A stretch of 64,000 nucleotides of DNA, taken from positions 1 to 64,000 of the forward strand of contig DAOTXR010000043.1 in the NCBI GenBank assembly GCA_034435375.1, read 5' to 3'. This DNA comes from DAOTXR01 sp034435375. Its GTDB lineage: Bacteria; Chloroflexota; Anaerolineae; Aggregatilineales; UBA3940. The notes under the pieces are model-generated. The model saw only the letters and a program-made list of their open reading frames with translations. It ran no database searches and was not told the origin of the DNA. Each line of letters begins with the position of its first letter. The first letter of the stretch is position 1. Positions 43,545 to 52,385 of this stretch are shown here, piece after piece. The translations under genes and the position numbers were made by a program.

Positions 43545-44600
43545 ATGCCGACGCTGAGGCGCTGGTTTGAACGGGAATACAGGCGGCTGCACGCCGAGGG
43601 AAAATCGGCGCTGGTGACGCGCTTTGAGACCTTCCGCGACGCCTTTTTTGAGGGCCGCTACCAATCCGCGCTCGACGCACTCCCTGACCTCCATGCATTG
43701 GCCGACGCGCTCCAAGAGCCAGCTTGGCATGTTGTGATCGACTACTACGCATCCTCGGCAAGCACGTACTGGCGCGGCGACCTTGCCCACGGCCTGGACT
43801 TTGCTACCCAAGCCGTCGTGTGGGCAGAGAGGCAGGCAAGCGGCGATGTGGTGGCATGGTACGCCCGCGAGATGCTGTTCTATAGCTGGTTGGAGACAGA
43901 CGGGCCGGGGTATGCCGGAGACGTGATGGCGGCCCTGGCAGAGATACCTACAGGATCGATGCCCGACGATCTGGCGGCCCGTTTCGCACTGATCCATGCA
44001 CGATGCCTGGCGCTGACTGGAGCCTCACAGGAGGTTATGTCGCTGGTGACAGGCGTACTGCCTGCCCTGGACTGGCCACCGCCCTACCAGCACAGCGCAC
44101 AGGCAGGAGCTTTAGCGTCGATAGGCAGGTGGGAAGCAGCCCTGGCTGCATACCGGGCCGCAATACGCGGGTTCGATGGCCCGGCATACACACTCGACCG
44201 CACAGCCGCGCAGCTAGGGCTGGGAGAGACCCTGATTGCGTTGGGAAGGCTTGACGAAGCGGCACGTCTGCTTGAACAGACCTACCACGCGGCGCAGCGA
44301 TCGATCAACCGGGCACATGTGGCAGGTGCACAGGCGTTGATCGGGCGGGTGGCAGCAGCACGAGGCCAGCACCAGTTAGCACTGACTTGGTTTGAAGCAG
44401 CGCTGGACACGTTCAGCGGGCTGGGGTGGCTGCGCAGCGAGGCGGAAATTGCCGTACAGCGGTTGACGACGTGGACAGCGGCAGGAGCCGACGAGGGATC
44501 GGAAGCATGGAAACTGGCATGGGAGGACGCTTGGCGGCGATCCCGGCGGCTGAGGTCGACTGACCTGGAGGCAAAAATCGAAACCTTACTGACCTCCTGA
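43545..44600 (+). CDS. TPR-like helical repeat protein
   Basis: A 351-residue helical protein. At least five TPR-like helix pairs are recognisable, among them ALASIGRWEAALAAYRAAIRGF, LGLGETLIALGRLDEAARLLEQTYH and IGRVAAARGQHQLALTWFEAALDTF. No membrane helix. The ATG at 43545 is the first in-frame ATG near the recognisable protein; an earlier GTG at 43533 or start at 43419 is possible and the upstream stretch looks non-coding. Likely a cytoplasmic protein-interaction scaffold. It lies in line with proS, DUF6236 and DUF1028 genes. Confidence 0.7.
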   Translation: MPTLRRWFEREYRRLHAEGKSALVTRFETFRDAFFEGRYQSALDALPDLHALADALQEPAWHVVIDYYASSASTYWRGDLAHGLDFATQAVVWAERQASGDVVAWYAREMLFYSWLETDGPGYAGDVMAALAEIPTGSMPDDLAARFALIHARCLALTGASQEVMSLVTGVLPALDWPPPYQHSAQAGALASIGRWEAALAAYRAAIRGFDGPAYTLDRTAAQLGLGETLIALGRLDEAARLLEQTYHAAQRSINRAHVAGAQALIGRVAAARGQHQLALTWFEAALDTFSGLGWLRSEAEIAVQRLTTWTAAGADEGSEAWKLAWEDAWRRSRRLRSTDLEAKIETLLTS

Positions 44601-44737
44601 CTACATTTTGTGCCTGGCCTCTGGCAGCCCCGCCCTGCATGTCCCAACGTGCCAGTTGCACGAAATCGTCGGTGGTGCGAGGATTATGCAGATCAAGAGG
44701 AGCGTCAGGCACAACGCCGTCTTCAGGAGAGCGACAC

Positions 44738-45664
44738 ATGGGGCAATATGCACACACGTACAGCATCGTGGCACGCGACCCGGAGACCGGTCAGCTGGGC
44801 GTCGGAGTGCAGAGTCACTCCTTCGCATGTGGGGCAGTAGTGCCGTGGCTGGAGCGTACCGTTGGAGCAGTGGCAACGCAGGCTCTTACCGACACCAGCT
44901 ACGGGCGGCTAGGACTGTCGCTGATGCGAGCCGGGAAGTCAGCAGAACAGACATTGGCAGCGCTGGTATGCGCCGACCCTGAAAGCGCCGTGCGGCAGGT
45001 AGCGATGATCGACCGGCTGGGGCGAGTAGCTGTGCACACCGGAGCACGGTGTATTGCACAAGCCGGACATCTGATCGGGGAACAGTTCAGTGTGCAGGGC
45101 AACCTGCTCAGAGACCGCCATGTGTGGGAGGCCATGGCCGAGGCGTATCGGGCGGCCCAGGGTGACTTCAGTGAAAGGCTGTTGCAGGCCCTTGAGGCAG
45201 GGGAGGACGCCGGCGGCGATGTACGCGGAAAGCAATCGGCAGCGCTCATTGTGGTAGCAGGATCGGACGATCCGCTGGAGCGGGATGAGATCACCAACCT
45301 GCGTGTGGACGACAGCGATCACCCCCTGGTCGAGCTGCGGCGGCTGCTGACAGTGCAGCGCGGCTATGAGTGGCAGGCACGCGCTGTCCACGCCGTCGAG
45401 GAAGGAAACCTGCAAGGTGCGCGTGAATACTACGCCAAATTGCGCGGGCTGGTGGTTGGCTCACGTGAGCCACAGTTCTGGTATGCCGCAGCGCTAGCCC
45501 ACCACGGACACGTCGAGGAGGCGCTGCCGATCTTCGCCGAGGTATTTAAGGTGGAACCAATCTGGCGAGACTTGATCGATCGGCTAGTAGCAGTCAAAAT
45601 TTTCCCGGACGACACAACCGTGCTGGCTAAAATCAAAGAATTGCCGGTCGAGCGAAAAGGATAA
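44738..45664 (+). CDS. DUF1028 (Ntn-hydrolase-like) protein with C-terminal TPR-like region
   Basis: A 308-residue protein. Residues 1-200 fit DUF1028: TYSIVARDPETGQLGVGVQSHSFACGAVVPW at the N-terminus, followed by ALTDTSYGRLGLSLMRAGKSAEQTLAAL, AGHLIGEQFSVQGNLL and SAALIVVAG. Family structures resemble Ntn hydrolases and appear to be peptide- or amide-processing enzymes; the substrate is unknown. From about 225, WQARAVHAVEEGNLQGAREYYAKLRG...FWYAAALAHHGHVEEALPIF forms TPR-like helices, as seen in longer members. The ATG at 44738 has AGGAGAGCG upstream. Confidence 0.82.
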   Translation: MGQYAHTYSIVARDPETGQLGVGVQSHSFACGAVVPWLERTVGAVATQALTDTSYGRLGLSLMRAGKSAEQTLAALVCADPESAVRQVAMIDRLGRVAVHTGARCIAQAGHLIGEQFSVQGNLLRDRHVWEAMAEAYRAAQGDFSERLLQALEAGEDAGGDVRGKQSAALIVVAGSDDPLERDEITNLRVDDSDHPLVELRRLLTVQRGYEWQARAVHAVEEGNLQGAREYYAKLRGLVVGSREPQFWYAAALAHHGHVEEALPIFAEVFKVEPIWRDLIDRLVAVKIFPDDTTVLAKIKELPVERKG

Positions 45665-45666
45665 AC

Positions 45667-45696
45667 CACAGCGCCCCGTCGATGCGGGGCGCTGTG
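45667..45696. terminator. Bidirectional terminator hairpin
   Basis: A 12-bp stem CACAGCGCCCCG (45667-45678) with CGGGGCGCTGTG (45685-45696) around TCGATG lies between the convergent DUF1028 and DUF5679 genes. No strong T-tract on the plus side. Confidence 0.7.
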
Positions 45697-45713
45697 TCAA
45701 TCCGAACCCTTCT

Positions 45714-45869
45714 TTACTTCTCTCCCTTGAGGAACAGGTTCATCTTGGTGCCGCAGGTTGGGCAGACACCCATAGCCTGGCGGCGGCCCTTTGCATTAGT
45801 GACCACTTTCGCATCCTTCATGGTGCGCTTGGTCTTGCACTTGACACAATACGCTACATATTCGCTCAT
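45714..45869 (-). CDS. DUF5679 zinc-ribbon protein
   Basis: A 51-residue protein. YCVKCKTKRTMKDAKVVTNAKGRRQAMGVCPTCGTKM shows two CxxC pairs that should bind one zinc ion. This is the small DUF5679 ribbon, common in Chloroflexota and Actinobacteria, of unknown function but suspected to bind nucleic acid. GAGGAGG lies 10 nt upstream of the ATG at 45869; the longer frame from 45977 has no support. Confidence 0.88.
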   Translation of the reverse strand: MSEYVAYCVKCKTKRTMKDAKVVTNAKGRRQAMGVCPTCGTKMNLFLKGEK

Positions 45870-46051
45870 TTGTTCTACGACCTCCTCATGGATAGAGATA
45901 GCCGTAGCGTAACCGAAACTAACAATCGGCGCAACTGGCCATTCAGGCCCCTGTCGGACGATTTCTATGCACCGCAAGGGCTTCGCCCATTCCCAGAGAC
46001 GCTGCCGAAACGATGGCGACCGTCCCGAATCTCCACATCACGAAAGCCTCA

Positions 46052-46918
46052 TCAGTCCGAGGAGCGATCGCCGGTGGAGGGCACCACCGGACCCGGTACG
46101 GCGGGCGGTAACTGGGCATCAGCCGGACGGGATTGAAGGACCCCAGCCCGGATCAGCTTGGTCTCCACCAGGGCAATCGTTTCTTGCATACTGTCGGAGA
46201 CATAAGGATAAGCCAGCCAGGCATTGCCGATGCCAAACATAGCCCCGGTGAGCACGCGCAGGAAGGGCGTGCTCTCGCGGATCGGGTAGAAGGGCAGCCC
46301 CAAGCCATTGAAAGGCGGATTGGCGAAAAACTGACTGAATCCGTCGAGACCAACGGGGGCAATGGCGATCAGCAGGTAAGCCCACAAGGGCAGGTAGGGC
46401 ACTTTCACGCCCAGTCGATTCAGAGCGATATATACCAGCCCGAACAGGGCAATCGAGGCATAGATGGCAACGTCGCGCTGGCAGAAAGCAACCTTCCAGC
46501 CCATGCGTGGGCTGCCGACAAACTGCTTGGCAGCGAAGATCAAGCCGGCATCGAGGGCGCCAACATCGACATTGTCAAAGTATGGCTCATTGCGAGCATA
46601 GCTCTCAAAACTGCCCACAGGCAGGCCCGCCCGTTCGCGCGGGTAGATGGTCTGTGGGCCATAAAGAAACCATGAGCGAAAAGCGAACTGGTGGCACGAC
46701 ACGCCGTAAAAGCGGTAGATGGCCATCGCCAATCCGGTCTGCCCAGTGTGCATGGCTACCGGGGCCAGGAACGGGATGCCCGCGTATAGGGCTACCACCA
46801 GGCTAATGACAGCCACCCAGTGGCGGGCAAATCCCAGAATCATCTTGTCAAGAGCGATCACCACGCTGCGTCTCCAGCCAGTCACCGGAGTGCTGGCGGA
46901 ATGGGGAGGAGATTCCAT
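46052..46918 (-). CDS. DUF2085 membrane protein
   Basis: A 288-residue membrane protein. The DUF2085 signature FYGVSCHQFAFRSWFLYG (about 90-107), with its Cys-His-Gln, is followed by QRDVAIYASIALFGLVYIAL and four more helices. A C-terminal Pro-rich cytoplasmic tail has no recognised domain. Function is unknown. It lies 3 nt after the glutaredoxin-like gene and belongs to the CcmD-CcdA-Grx transcript, where the CH motif near the membrane could interact with the redox partners; that is inference. Confidence 0.82.
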   Translation of the reverse strand: MESPPHSASTPVTGWRRSVVIALDKMILGFARHWVAVISLVVALYAGIPFLAPVAMHTGQTGLAMAIYRFYGVSCHQFAFRSWFLYGPQTIYPRERAGLPVGSFESYARNEPYFDNVDVGALDAGLIFAAKQFVGSPRMGWKVAFCQRDVAIYASIALFGLVYIALNRLGVKVPYLPLWAYLLIAIAPVGLDGFSQFFANPPFNGLGLPFYPIRESTPFLRVLTGAMFGIGNAWLAYPYVSDSMQETIALVETKLIRAGVLQSRPADAQLPPAVPGPVVPSTGDRSSD

Positions 46919-46921
46919 AGA

Positions 46922-47167
46922 CTACTCTCTCACAGATTCCAGCGCCGCACGGAGAGCTAGCCAGTCTATGGGAGCCTCCAGGCGGACCGCACCAACGTCG
47001 ATAACCGGGATACGGTCGAAAAGAGCACGGTAAAGGGCCTGATCGGAGGTGATATCCACCTCACGAATGGTCAATGGGAGAGTGAGAGCCAGGTCAAGAA
47101 GCCCATTCCGGGCTTCGTCGCACAGGCCACAGCCTGGTTTGGTGTAAAAGATCACACATACGGCCAT
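46922..47167 (-). CDS. Glutaredoxin-like thiol-redox protein
   Basis: An 81-residue thioredoxin-fold protein opening MAVCVIFYTKPGCGLCDEARNGLL. The redox motif CGLC is followed by VDITSDQALYRALFDRIPVIDVG, with the family's cis-Pro. It lacks a signal peptide and is cytoplasmic. It starts 20 nt after ccdA, from which it may receive or to which it may pass electrons. The ATG at 47167 is preferred over an upstream GC-rich extension to 47221 that would overlap ccdA. Confidence 0.88.
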   Translation of the reverse strand: MAVCVIFYTKPGCGLCDEARNGLLDLALTLPLTIREVDITSDQALYRALFDRIPVIDVGAVRLEAPIDWLALRAALESVRE

Positions 47168-47187
47168 TGTGCAACCAGGTGCTGGTG

Positions 47188-48024
47188 TCACTGGTTGCCG
47201 CCGACCAGGGTCACAAGCCACTCATCGAGAGTGATGGTCAGGTCAGTCCCCCCGGCAAAACGGGCAAAGACCGCTTGGAGCGAGCCGCTGAATACGATCA
47301 CGCCAATTACAATCAACAAGATGCCGCTGACGATCTCTATCGTGCGCATGTACTTCTGAACCTTACGAAGTTGCTCTGTCGCACGGTCGAGGAGGAGAGC
47401 AGTGAGCAGGAAAGGAATGCCCAGCCCCAGCGCATAAGCTGAAAGCAGCACCACCGCACGTCCCACCGAACCCGTAGTCGCGCCGAGGGCCAGCATGGCA
47501 GCCAGGATCGGCCCCAGACACGGCGACCAGCCCGCCGCAAATGTGACACCCATCAGGGCCGACCCAGCATAGCCCAGCTCAGGGCGCGGGGCGGACTGCC
47601 GACGGGTATCGTAGTACAGGAATGGAATGCGGATGACCCCCATCGTGTGCAGGCCCAGAACGACGATCAGCAGCCCACCGATGCGCATGATCCAATCGCT
47701 GGCCCGCAAGAAGCCCCGTGAGAACTGCCCAATTGCCCCTGCGCTGATGCCGATCACCACCACGAAGACGAACGAGAAGCCCAGCACAAAGAACAGCCCA
47801 TGGAGAAAGACCGCCCACTGTGAAGGCCGGCCCCGGACTGCGGCATCCCCACTCACCGCATTGGCGCCAGCCATCGCCAGCGAAGCGCTGGCCGAGTTGG
47901 CCGCCTGGCCCGTCAGGTAACCAATGTAAGCCGGGACAAGCGGCAGCACACACGGTGAGACAAAAGACAGCAAACCAGCCAGCACTGCAATCGGCAGGGT
48001 GATGCTCGACGGGTCAACAGCCAT
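47188..48024 (-). CDS. ccdA: CcdA/DsbD-type cytochrome c biogenesis membrane protein
   Basis: A 278-residue protein with six to seven helices. The CcdA pattern is clear: LLSFVSPCVLPLVPAYIGYLTG at the N-terminus holds the first active Cys, and VTFAAGWSPCLGPILAAMLALGATTG the second. It carries reducing power across the membrane to apocytochromes or extracytoplasmic thiol proteins. Between helices 1 and 2 is a longer linker than usual (about residues 35-60). Neighbours upstream and downstream (CcmD-like, Grx-like) fit this role. Confidence 0.93.
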   Translation of the reverse strand: MAVDPSSITLPIAVLAGLLSFVSPCVLPLVPAYIGYLTGQAANSASASLAMAGANAVSGDAAVRGRPSQWAVFLHGLFFVLGFSFVFVVVIGISAGAIGQFSRGFLRASDWIMRIGGLLIVVLGLHTMGVIRIPFLYYDTRRQSAPRPELGYAGSALMGVTFAAGWSPCLGPILAAMLALGATTGSVGRAVVLLSAYALGLGIPFLLTALLLDRATEQLRKVQKYMRTIEIVSGILLIVIGVIVFSGSLQAVFARFAGGTDLTITLDEWLVTLVGGNQ

Positions 48025-48181
48025 AGGACTCTCCCCAATACCAGTTCATTTAGAGCCAACTCCGTCAGACCAATCTCAGTTCACAGATGCACATCACGGC
48101 TTTCAGAGGCTGCGCTTCCATGCCCCACAAGAGAGTGAGACGATACGCTTCTCCCCACTGACACAGCCAAACAGGATTGCC

Positions 48182-48337
48182 TTACGAAGGCTGATCCTGA
48201 TCGACCGCAGAAGTTTGAGCCTCAAGTCGGGTAAGCCGAGCATCGATGGCCTGCTCTCCACGAAGGCGAACGATCAGCAGACCTGCAATGACGACGCTCC
48301 ACAGCACAACGTTGGCCACAGCGATCCAGATCACCAT
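48182..48337 (-). CDS. CcmD-like small membrane protein
   Basis: A 51-residue protein. One helix (VIWIAVANVVLWSVVIAGLLIV) is followed by RLRGEQAIDARLTRLEAQTS, a charged amphipathic tail. This shape matches CcmD-family proteins, which hold the heme exporter complex together. AGGAGG lies 7 nt upstream of the ATG at 48337; the frame from 48448 continues upstream without a ribosome-binding site. It lies 157 nt before ccdA on the same strand, supporting a cytochrome-maturation role. Confidence 0.65.
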   Translation of the reverse strand: MVIWIAVANVVLWSVVIAGLLIVRLRGEQAIDARLTRLEAQTSAVDQDQPS

Positions 48338-48481
48338 GTCGGCGCCTCCTGGGTATAAGTTTAGCAAAGTGGCGGGATTTATCCACAAATCGGCCATAGA
48401 TTTACAAGCAACAATTGACCCAGACAAGCCATTGAGGACCCACCCCAATGTTCCTACCGCGAACGCTGAGCCTGAAGTCGA

Positions 48482-48595
48482 TTAGAAACCCTGGTAGACG
48501 AAAGGTGTGAGCGCCATATCAGCTTTGAGCACAAGCAGCACCATCAGAGCTGCCACAGCCCATGCTGTGGCGCGGGCCAAGAGGGGCCAGCGCAA
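48482..48595 (-). CDS. Possible 37-residue single-pass membrane peptide
   Basis: A TTG codon at 48595 with GAGGAGGAG six bases upstream opens a 37-residue peptide. It contains one hydrophobic helix (ATAWAVAALMVLLVLKADMAL) and an aromatic tail VYQGF before TAA. The ribosome-binding site is excellent; the rare start codon and short length are the main doubts. It lies between the L,D-transpeptidase gene and the CcmD-like gene on the same strand. Confidence 0.35.
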   Translation of the reverse strand: MRWPLLARATAWAVAALMVLLVLKADMALTPFVYQGF

Positions 48596-48671
48596 GAAAA
48601 TCTCCTCCTCGTGCACAACAGCCGGATTATACCACACCCTGGCAGAGCAGCAGGATAGCCCTCCACCGATT

Positions 48672-49871
48672 TCAGTAGGCCACGACAACGCGTGTAGCAG
48701 TCGCCTGCTCGTCCGGAGTGGTACGGTGCTCCTCCTCATCGTAACGGGAGAATGGATGCACCCAGCGGAAAATCCAGCGAGCTGCATCAATGGTGACATT
48801 GATACAGCCATGGCTGCGGGGATGACCATAGTCGTTGTGCCAGTAGGTCCCGTGAATGGCGACGCCGTCGCCCGTAATGAACGTGCACCACGGCACACCT
48901 GGCAGATCGTAAGCATCTTTGGGAGTGCTGCCACCCTGCATACGGCGTGAAGGGCGTTTGAACAACACACGATAGGATCCAGGGGGAGTGAAGAAGTCGT
49001 GTTGAACGCCCTCAGCGTCGATGAAGGAGGCGCCGGTCGCGCAGCGCGTGGAGAAGACCGGCATATCGCGCTCGTAGCAGGTGACCACCTGGCGGGTCAG
49101 GTCCACCTCGATCCGTTTGTCCTCCGGTGGAACGGTGGGCGAAATAGGGGAAAACTCATGGCGGAGGATGCGGCGGACATGAATGGCCTGCACCCAGTGC
49201 TGAACATCGGGCGCGATGTCGTTCAGAAGGCGATACCAAGCCCGACCGTCTGGCTCATCGGCACGGTCGATGACGCGGAAGACAGCTCCATAGGCCATAT
49301 CGAAAAAGCGACGGCTGCGAAGCTTGGGTTCGTAGTGCTGCCAGGAGGTTGGCACGGTGATCTCACCCCAGAAACCCCCGGCAGGCACGTCCTCTGGCTG
49401 ATTAAAAACCTCTTTACAGGGCACCACCCAGGCCGAGTGAATGTACCCTGTGCCAATGTTGAACCAGAGGTCGTTGTGGGCAGAGGACCAACGCGAGTCG
49501 GGGAAGTGGCCTACTTCGTAGATAGGCAGCACTTGGTCATAGAAGACATTGTCCACCACATCATACCTGCGAACGTCGGGATGAGACAACACACGCAGGA
49601 TGCGAGACTCCACGCGGCCCAGCATGGGCGGGTAGCCTAGCAATTCATTGAAAGAGACCGTCTCATCGTAATCGACATGGACGCGCCCACCAGGGTCGAA
49701 TGGTTCGTCGTCTTGGGCGTGGACAGGCGAAACCCACGGCCTGGTCAACAACGCAGCAGAAGCTGCAGCGGCAGCACGAAGCGCCATACGGCGTGATAGG
49801 TGTGGGACAGATGCTGAAGGGCGCACTCCATTAGATCCTAAAAAACTCATCCCTGCGGCTCGCGTGATCAC
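48672..49871 (-). CDS. L,D-transpeptidase (YkuD), Tat-exported
   Basis: A 399-residue enzyme. A twin-Arg signal, SRRMALRAAAAASAALL (about 26-42), ends near AHAQ. The catalytic YkuD domain (about 255-380) has IHGTYWHNDYGHPRSHGCINV, with the HGT, SHGC and nucleophile Cys all intact. It forms 3-3 peptidoglycan cross-links or attaches proteins to peptidoglycan. The central 190 residues are SH3-like by pattern (YDVVDNVFYDQVLPIYEVG...). The GTG start overlaps the histidine kinase stop (GTGA), so it is coupled to that gene; an ATG at 49847 is an alternative start. Confidence 0.88.
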   Translation of the reverse strand: MITRAAGMSFLGSNGVRPSASVPHLSRRMALRAAAAASAALLTRPWVSPVHAQDDEPFDPGGRVHVDYDETVSFNELLGYPPMLGRVESRILRVLSHPDVRRYDVVDNVFYDQVLPIYEVGHFPDSRWSSAHNDLWFNIGTGYIHSAWVVPCKEVFNQPEDVPAGGFWGEITVPTSWQHYEPKLRSRRFFDMAYGAVFRVIDRADEPDGRAWYRLLNDIAPDVQHWVQAIHVRRILRHEFSPISPTVPPEDKRIEVDLTRQVVTCYERDMPVFSTRCATGASFIDAEGVQHDFFTPPGSYRVLFKRPSRRMQGGSTPKDAYDLPGVPWCTFITGDGVAIHGTYWHNDYGHPRSHGCINVTIDAARWIFRWVHPFSRYDEEEHRTTPDEQATATRVVVAY

Positions 49872-52234
49872 AGATTGGCAGGGGCAAGAGGCAACGTGAC
49901 AAAGAAGACGCTACCTTTGCCCAATTCACTCTCCAGCCAGACATGGCCTCCCATCAGGGTAACTAACCGGCGGACAATCGCCAAGCCTAGCCCAGTGCCC
50001 TCAAACTCGCGGGTGCTGGAACTATCAACCTGCCGGAATTCTTCAAAAACCAGCTCGTGATTCCCCGGCGCAACGCCGATCCCAGTGTCTTTGACGGCAA
50101 TCAGGACGGCAGGAGCCTCGACGCCCTGGGGCGCACTCACAGGATCGCCGGGCTGGATCACCCGCGCACTGAGGGTGACAGACCCCTCATTGGTGAATTT
50201 CACAGCGTTGCTGAGCAGGTTAGTGACCACCTGGCGCACTCGCCCGGCATCGCCCATCACCAGGGGAAGATCGTCGGAGAAGTCGCGATAGATCGCCAAC
50301 CCCTTGCCCAGGGCCTGTGGCTCGACGGCAGCGGCACACTCGGCGAGCATGGGCGCCACATCGAGAGGCCGAATGGACAGATCCACACGTCCAGCCTCGA
50401 TCTTGGACAGATCGAGCACATCGTTGATCAGGTTAAGCAGATGTGTGCTATTGCGGCGAACGGTCGTCAGGCGTTCGACTTGCTTCTCAGTGAGGGGACC
50501 ATAGACTCCCTGAAGCAACAGATCCGTGTAGCCGGTTATGCTGTTGAGAGGAGTGCGCAGCTCGTGGCTCATGTTGGCCAGAAAGGAGCTTTTGGCGTGG
50601 CTGGCAGCCTCGGCGAACTCTTTGGCAACTACCAGCTCGGCCTGGGTGCGGCGACGCTCAGCCAGCTCCTCTTGGAGCGCTTCGTAGAGGCGGGCGCTCT
50701 CCAGGGCCTGGCTGACCGCCACAGCCACACTCTCAGCCAGGCGAATCTCCTCCTCGGTGAAATCACGAGACTGAAGGGCATCGAGGCTCAGGAGACCAAG
50801 CACACGGTCACGGATGAAAATAGGGACGATCAGGATCGAGATGACGCCGCGCCAGTGAAGGAGATGGCGGGTGAACTCAGCGCGGGGGTCTGTCCGCACA
50901 TCCGTCACCGCTAGCACACGACGCTGTTCAAGCACCATCCCGACGATGGAGTTGCCTGTCACCAGAATCTGATCGTTCAGAGCCCCAGGTCGCCCCTCCT
51001 CAAGATACTCGGCCATGACGGTGAGACAAGTGCCGTCGTCATTAAGGACGGCGACGGCAGCCTGGGGCAGGTCAAGGGCCTGAGCCAGCTCGCGGCAGAC
51101 GATCTCAAGCACATGCTTGAGATCGAGTGAGGAGCTAACGGCAGCCAGGACGCGGTTCATGACCAGCGTATCGCGCAACTGATTCTGAAGCTGGCGCTGC
51201 AACTGGATGCTATCAGTCACGTCGCGCAGACCCACCAGCCGCCCGGTCAACTCACCTCGGCGATTGTAGATAGGCGAGATGCGCAACTCGTAGGTGCGGC
51301 GCTCGTCACCCTGGCCGATCTCGACCTGATCAAGGGTCTGAGTGACGCCTCGATAGCGCTCGACCAGATCAGGGCGGCCTACCATCAAGGCCTCGACGGA
51401 CTGTCCCACCATCAAGTGGGCAGGAACACCCACGATCTTCTCGCCGGCAGGATTCACATCCACAACACGGCTCTCGGCGTCCAAGACGATCACGCCGTCG
51501 GTCATATTCTCGATCACCATGTCGCGGGCGATAGGAACAATGTTGAACAGCCGCCGGTGAAGCACTGCCCAGGCAAACGACACGCCGGTAATGCTGAACC
51601 CCAGGGGAGTCACATCAATGTAGCGGTTGGGGTTCAGCCCAAAGACCTGCGCGATGCTGAAGCCGAACGGGACCAGCGCCCCGATCAGCAGGGCTGCGAT
51701 CTGGCCCCGGTACAGGTGAGGGTAAAGCAGCAGGGCGCGCAGGAGGATGATCAGACCGGCGACCTGCAAACTGTAGGAGTAAGCCACATAGACCCAGAAC
51801 AATGGACCATAGACGACATGGGTAGCCGTTGGAAACGGCGCACCAGAGGCCACACCATACTCGCGGAAAAACAGGTGGTGCACGGGATTCGTCCAGATCA
51901 CAGGCAGCCACAGGGCAAAAAAGGCCGAGAACAGAGCCACGCGGCCAGAGGTTATCCACGGGGCATTGCCAGAGTGCTCGACGGCGAAGCCAAGCCAGCT
52001 CAAAACTGTGAGGGAGATGGCGATGTACATCACATCGACGACGATGATCTTGGCCATGGTGGTGGCGCTGAGCAGTTCACCGGCGTGGGCGAGCGCCCAC
52101 AGCGCGACGGCCACCAACAGCACACGGAAAGTGCGGCCTGAGGGTGGCTTTGTGACAACTACATAGATGGCCAACCCGATGGACAGGGCAGCAGAGATAA
52201 ATAGCAGGATAATATAGGGCAGGATCGTGGTCAT
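49868..52234 (-). CDS. Membrane histidine kinase, 7TM-PAS-GAF-HisKA-HATPase
   Basis: A 788-residue kinase. The N-terminal 7TM sensor (about 1-220) belongs to the histidine-kinase N-terminal 7TM class. PAS (about 235-340: TDGVIVLDAESRVVDVNPAGEKIVG), GAF (about 365-510), HisKA (ANMSHELRTPLNSITGYTDLL) and HATPase (NLLSNAVKFTNEG, DTGIGVAPGNHELVF, GTGLGLAIVRRLV) follow. All catalytic boxes are intact. It overlaps the L,D-transpeptidase by 4 nt and follows a second L,D-transpeptidase on the same strand, pointing to cell-wall control. No response regulator is adjacent. The receiver must be encoded elsewhere. Confidence 0.9.
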   Translation of the reverse strand: MTTILPYIILLFISAALSIGLAIYVVVTKPPSGRTFRVLLVAVALWALAHAGELLSATTMAKIIVVDVMYIAISLTVLSWLGFAVEHSGNAPWITSGRVALFSAFFALWLPVIWTNPVHHLFFREYGVASGAPFPTATHVVYGPLFWVYVAYSYSLQVAGLIILLRALLLYPHLYRGQIAALLIGALVPFGFSIAQVFGLNPNRYIDVTPLGFSITGVSFAWAVLHRRLFNIVPIARDMVIENMTDGVIVLDAESRVVDVNPAGEKIVGVPAHLMVGQSVEALMVGRPDLVERYRGVTQTLDQVEIGQGDERRTYELRISPIYNRRGELTGRLVGLRDVTDSIQLQRQLQNQLRDTLVMNRVLAAVSSSLDLKHVLEIVCRELAQALDLPQAAVAVLNDDGTCLTVMAEYLEEGRPGALNDQILVTGNSIVGMVLEQRRVLAVTDVRTDPRAEFTRHLLHWRGVISILIVPIFIRDRVLGLLSLDALQSRDFTEEEIRLAESVAVAVSQALESARLYEALQEELAERRRTQAELVVAKEFAEAASHAKSSFLANMSHELRTPLNSITGYTDLLLQGVYGPLTEKQVERLTTVRRNSTHLLNLINDVLDLSKIEAGRVDLSIRPLDVAPMLAECAAAVEPQALGKGLAIYRDFSDDLPLVMGDAGRVRQVVTNLLSNAVKFTNEGSVTLSARVIQPGDPVSAPQGVEAPAVLIAVKDTGIGVAPGNHELVFEEFRQVDSSSTREFEGTGLGLAIVRRLVTLMGGHVWLESELGKGSVFFVTLPLAPANL

Positions 52235-52385
52235 AGGTTTACCTATAGACGTAAAAGCTCGTTATGATGCCCCATCCACCAGCGCACACTGCACATCCTC
52301 AGGCCCTGCCCCGGAGCCTTTCCGTGACGGACACTACTAGCTATCCCTACCCCATCCCAAGACGTCAATGGCGCAAATAAGCTGA

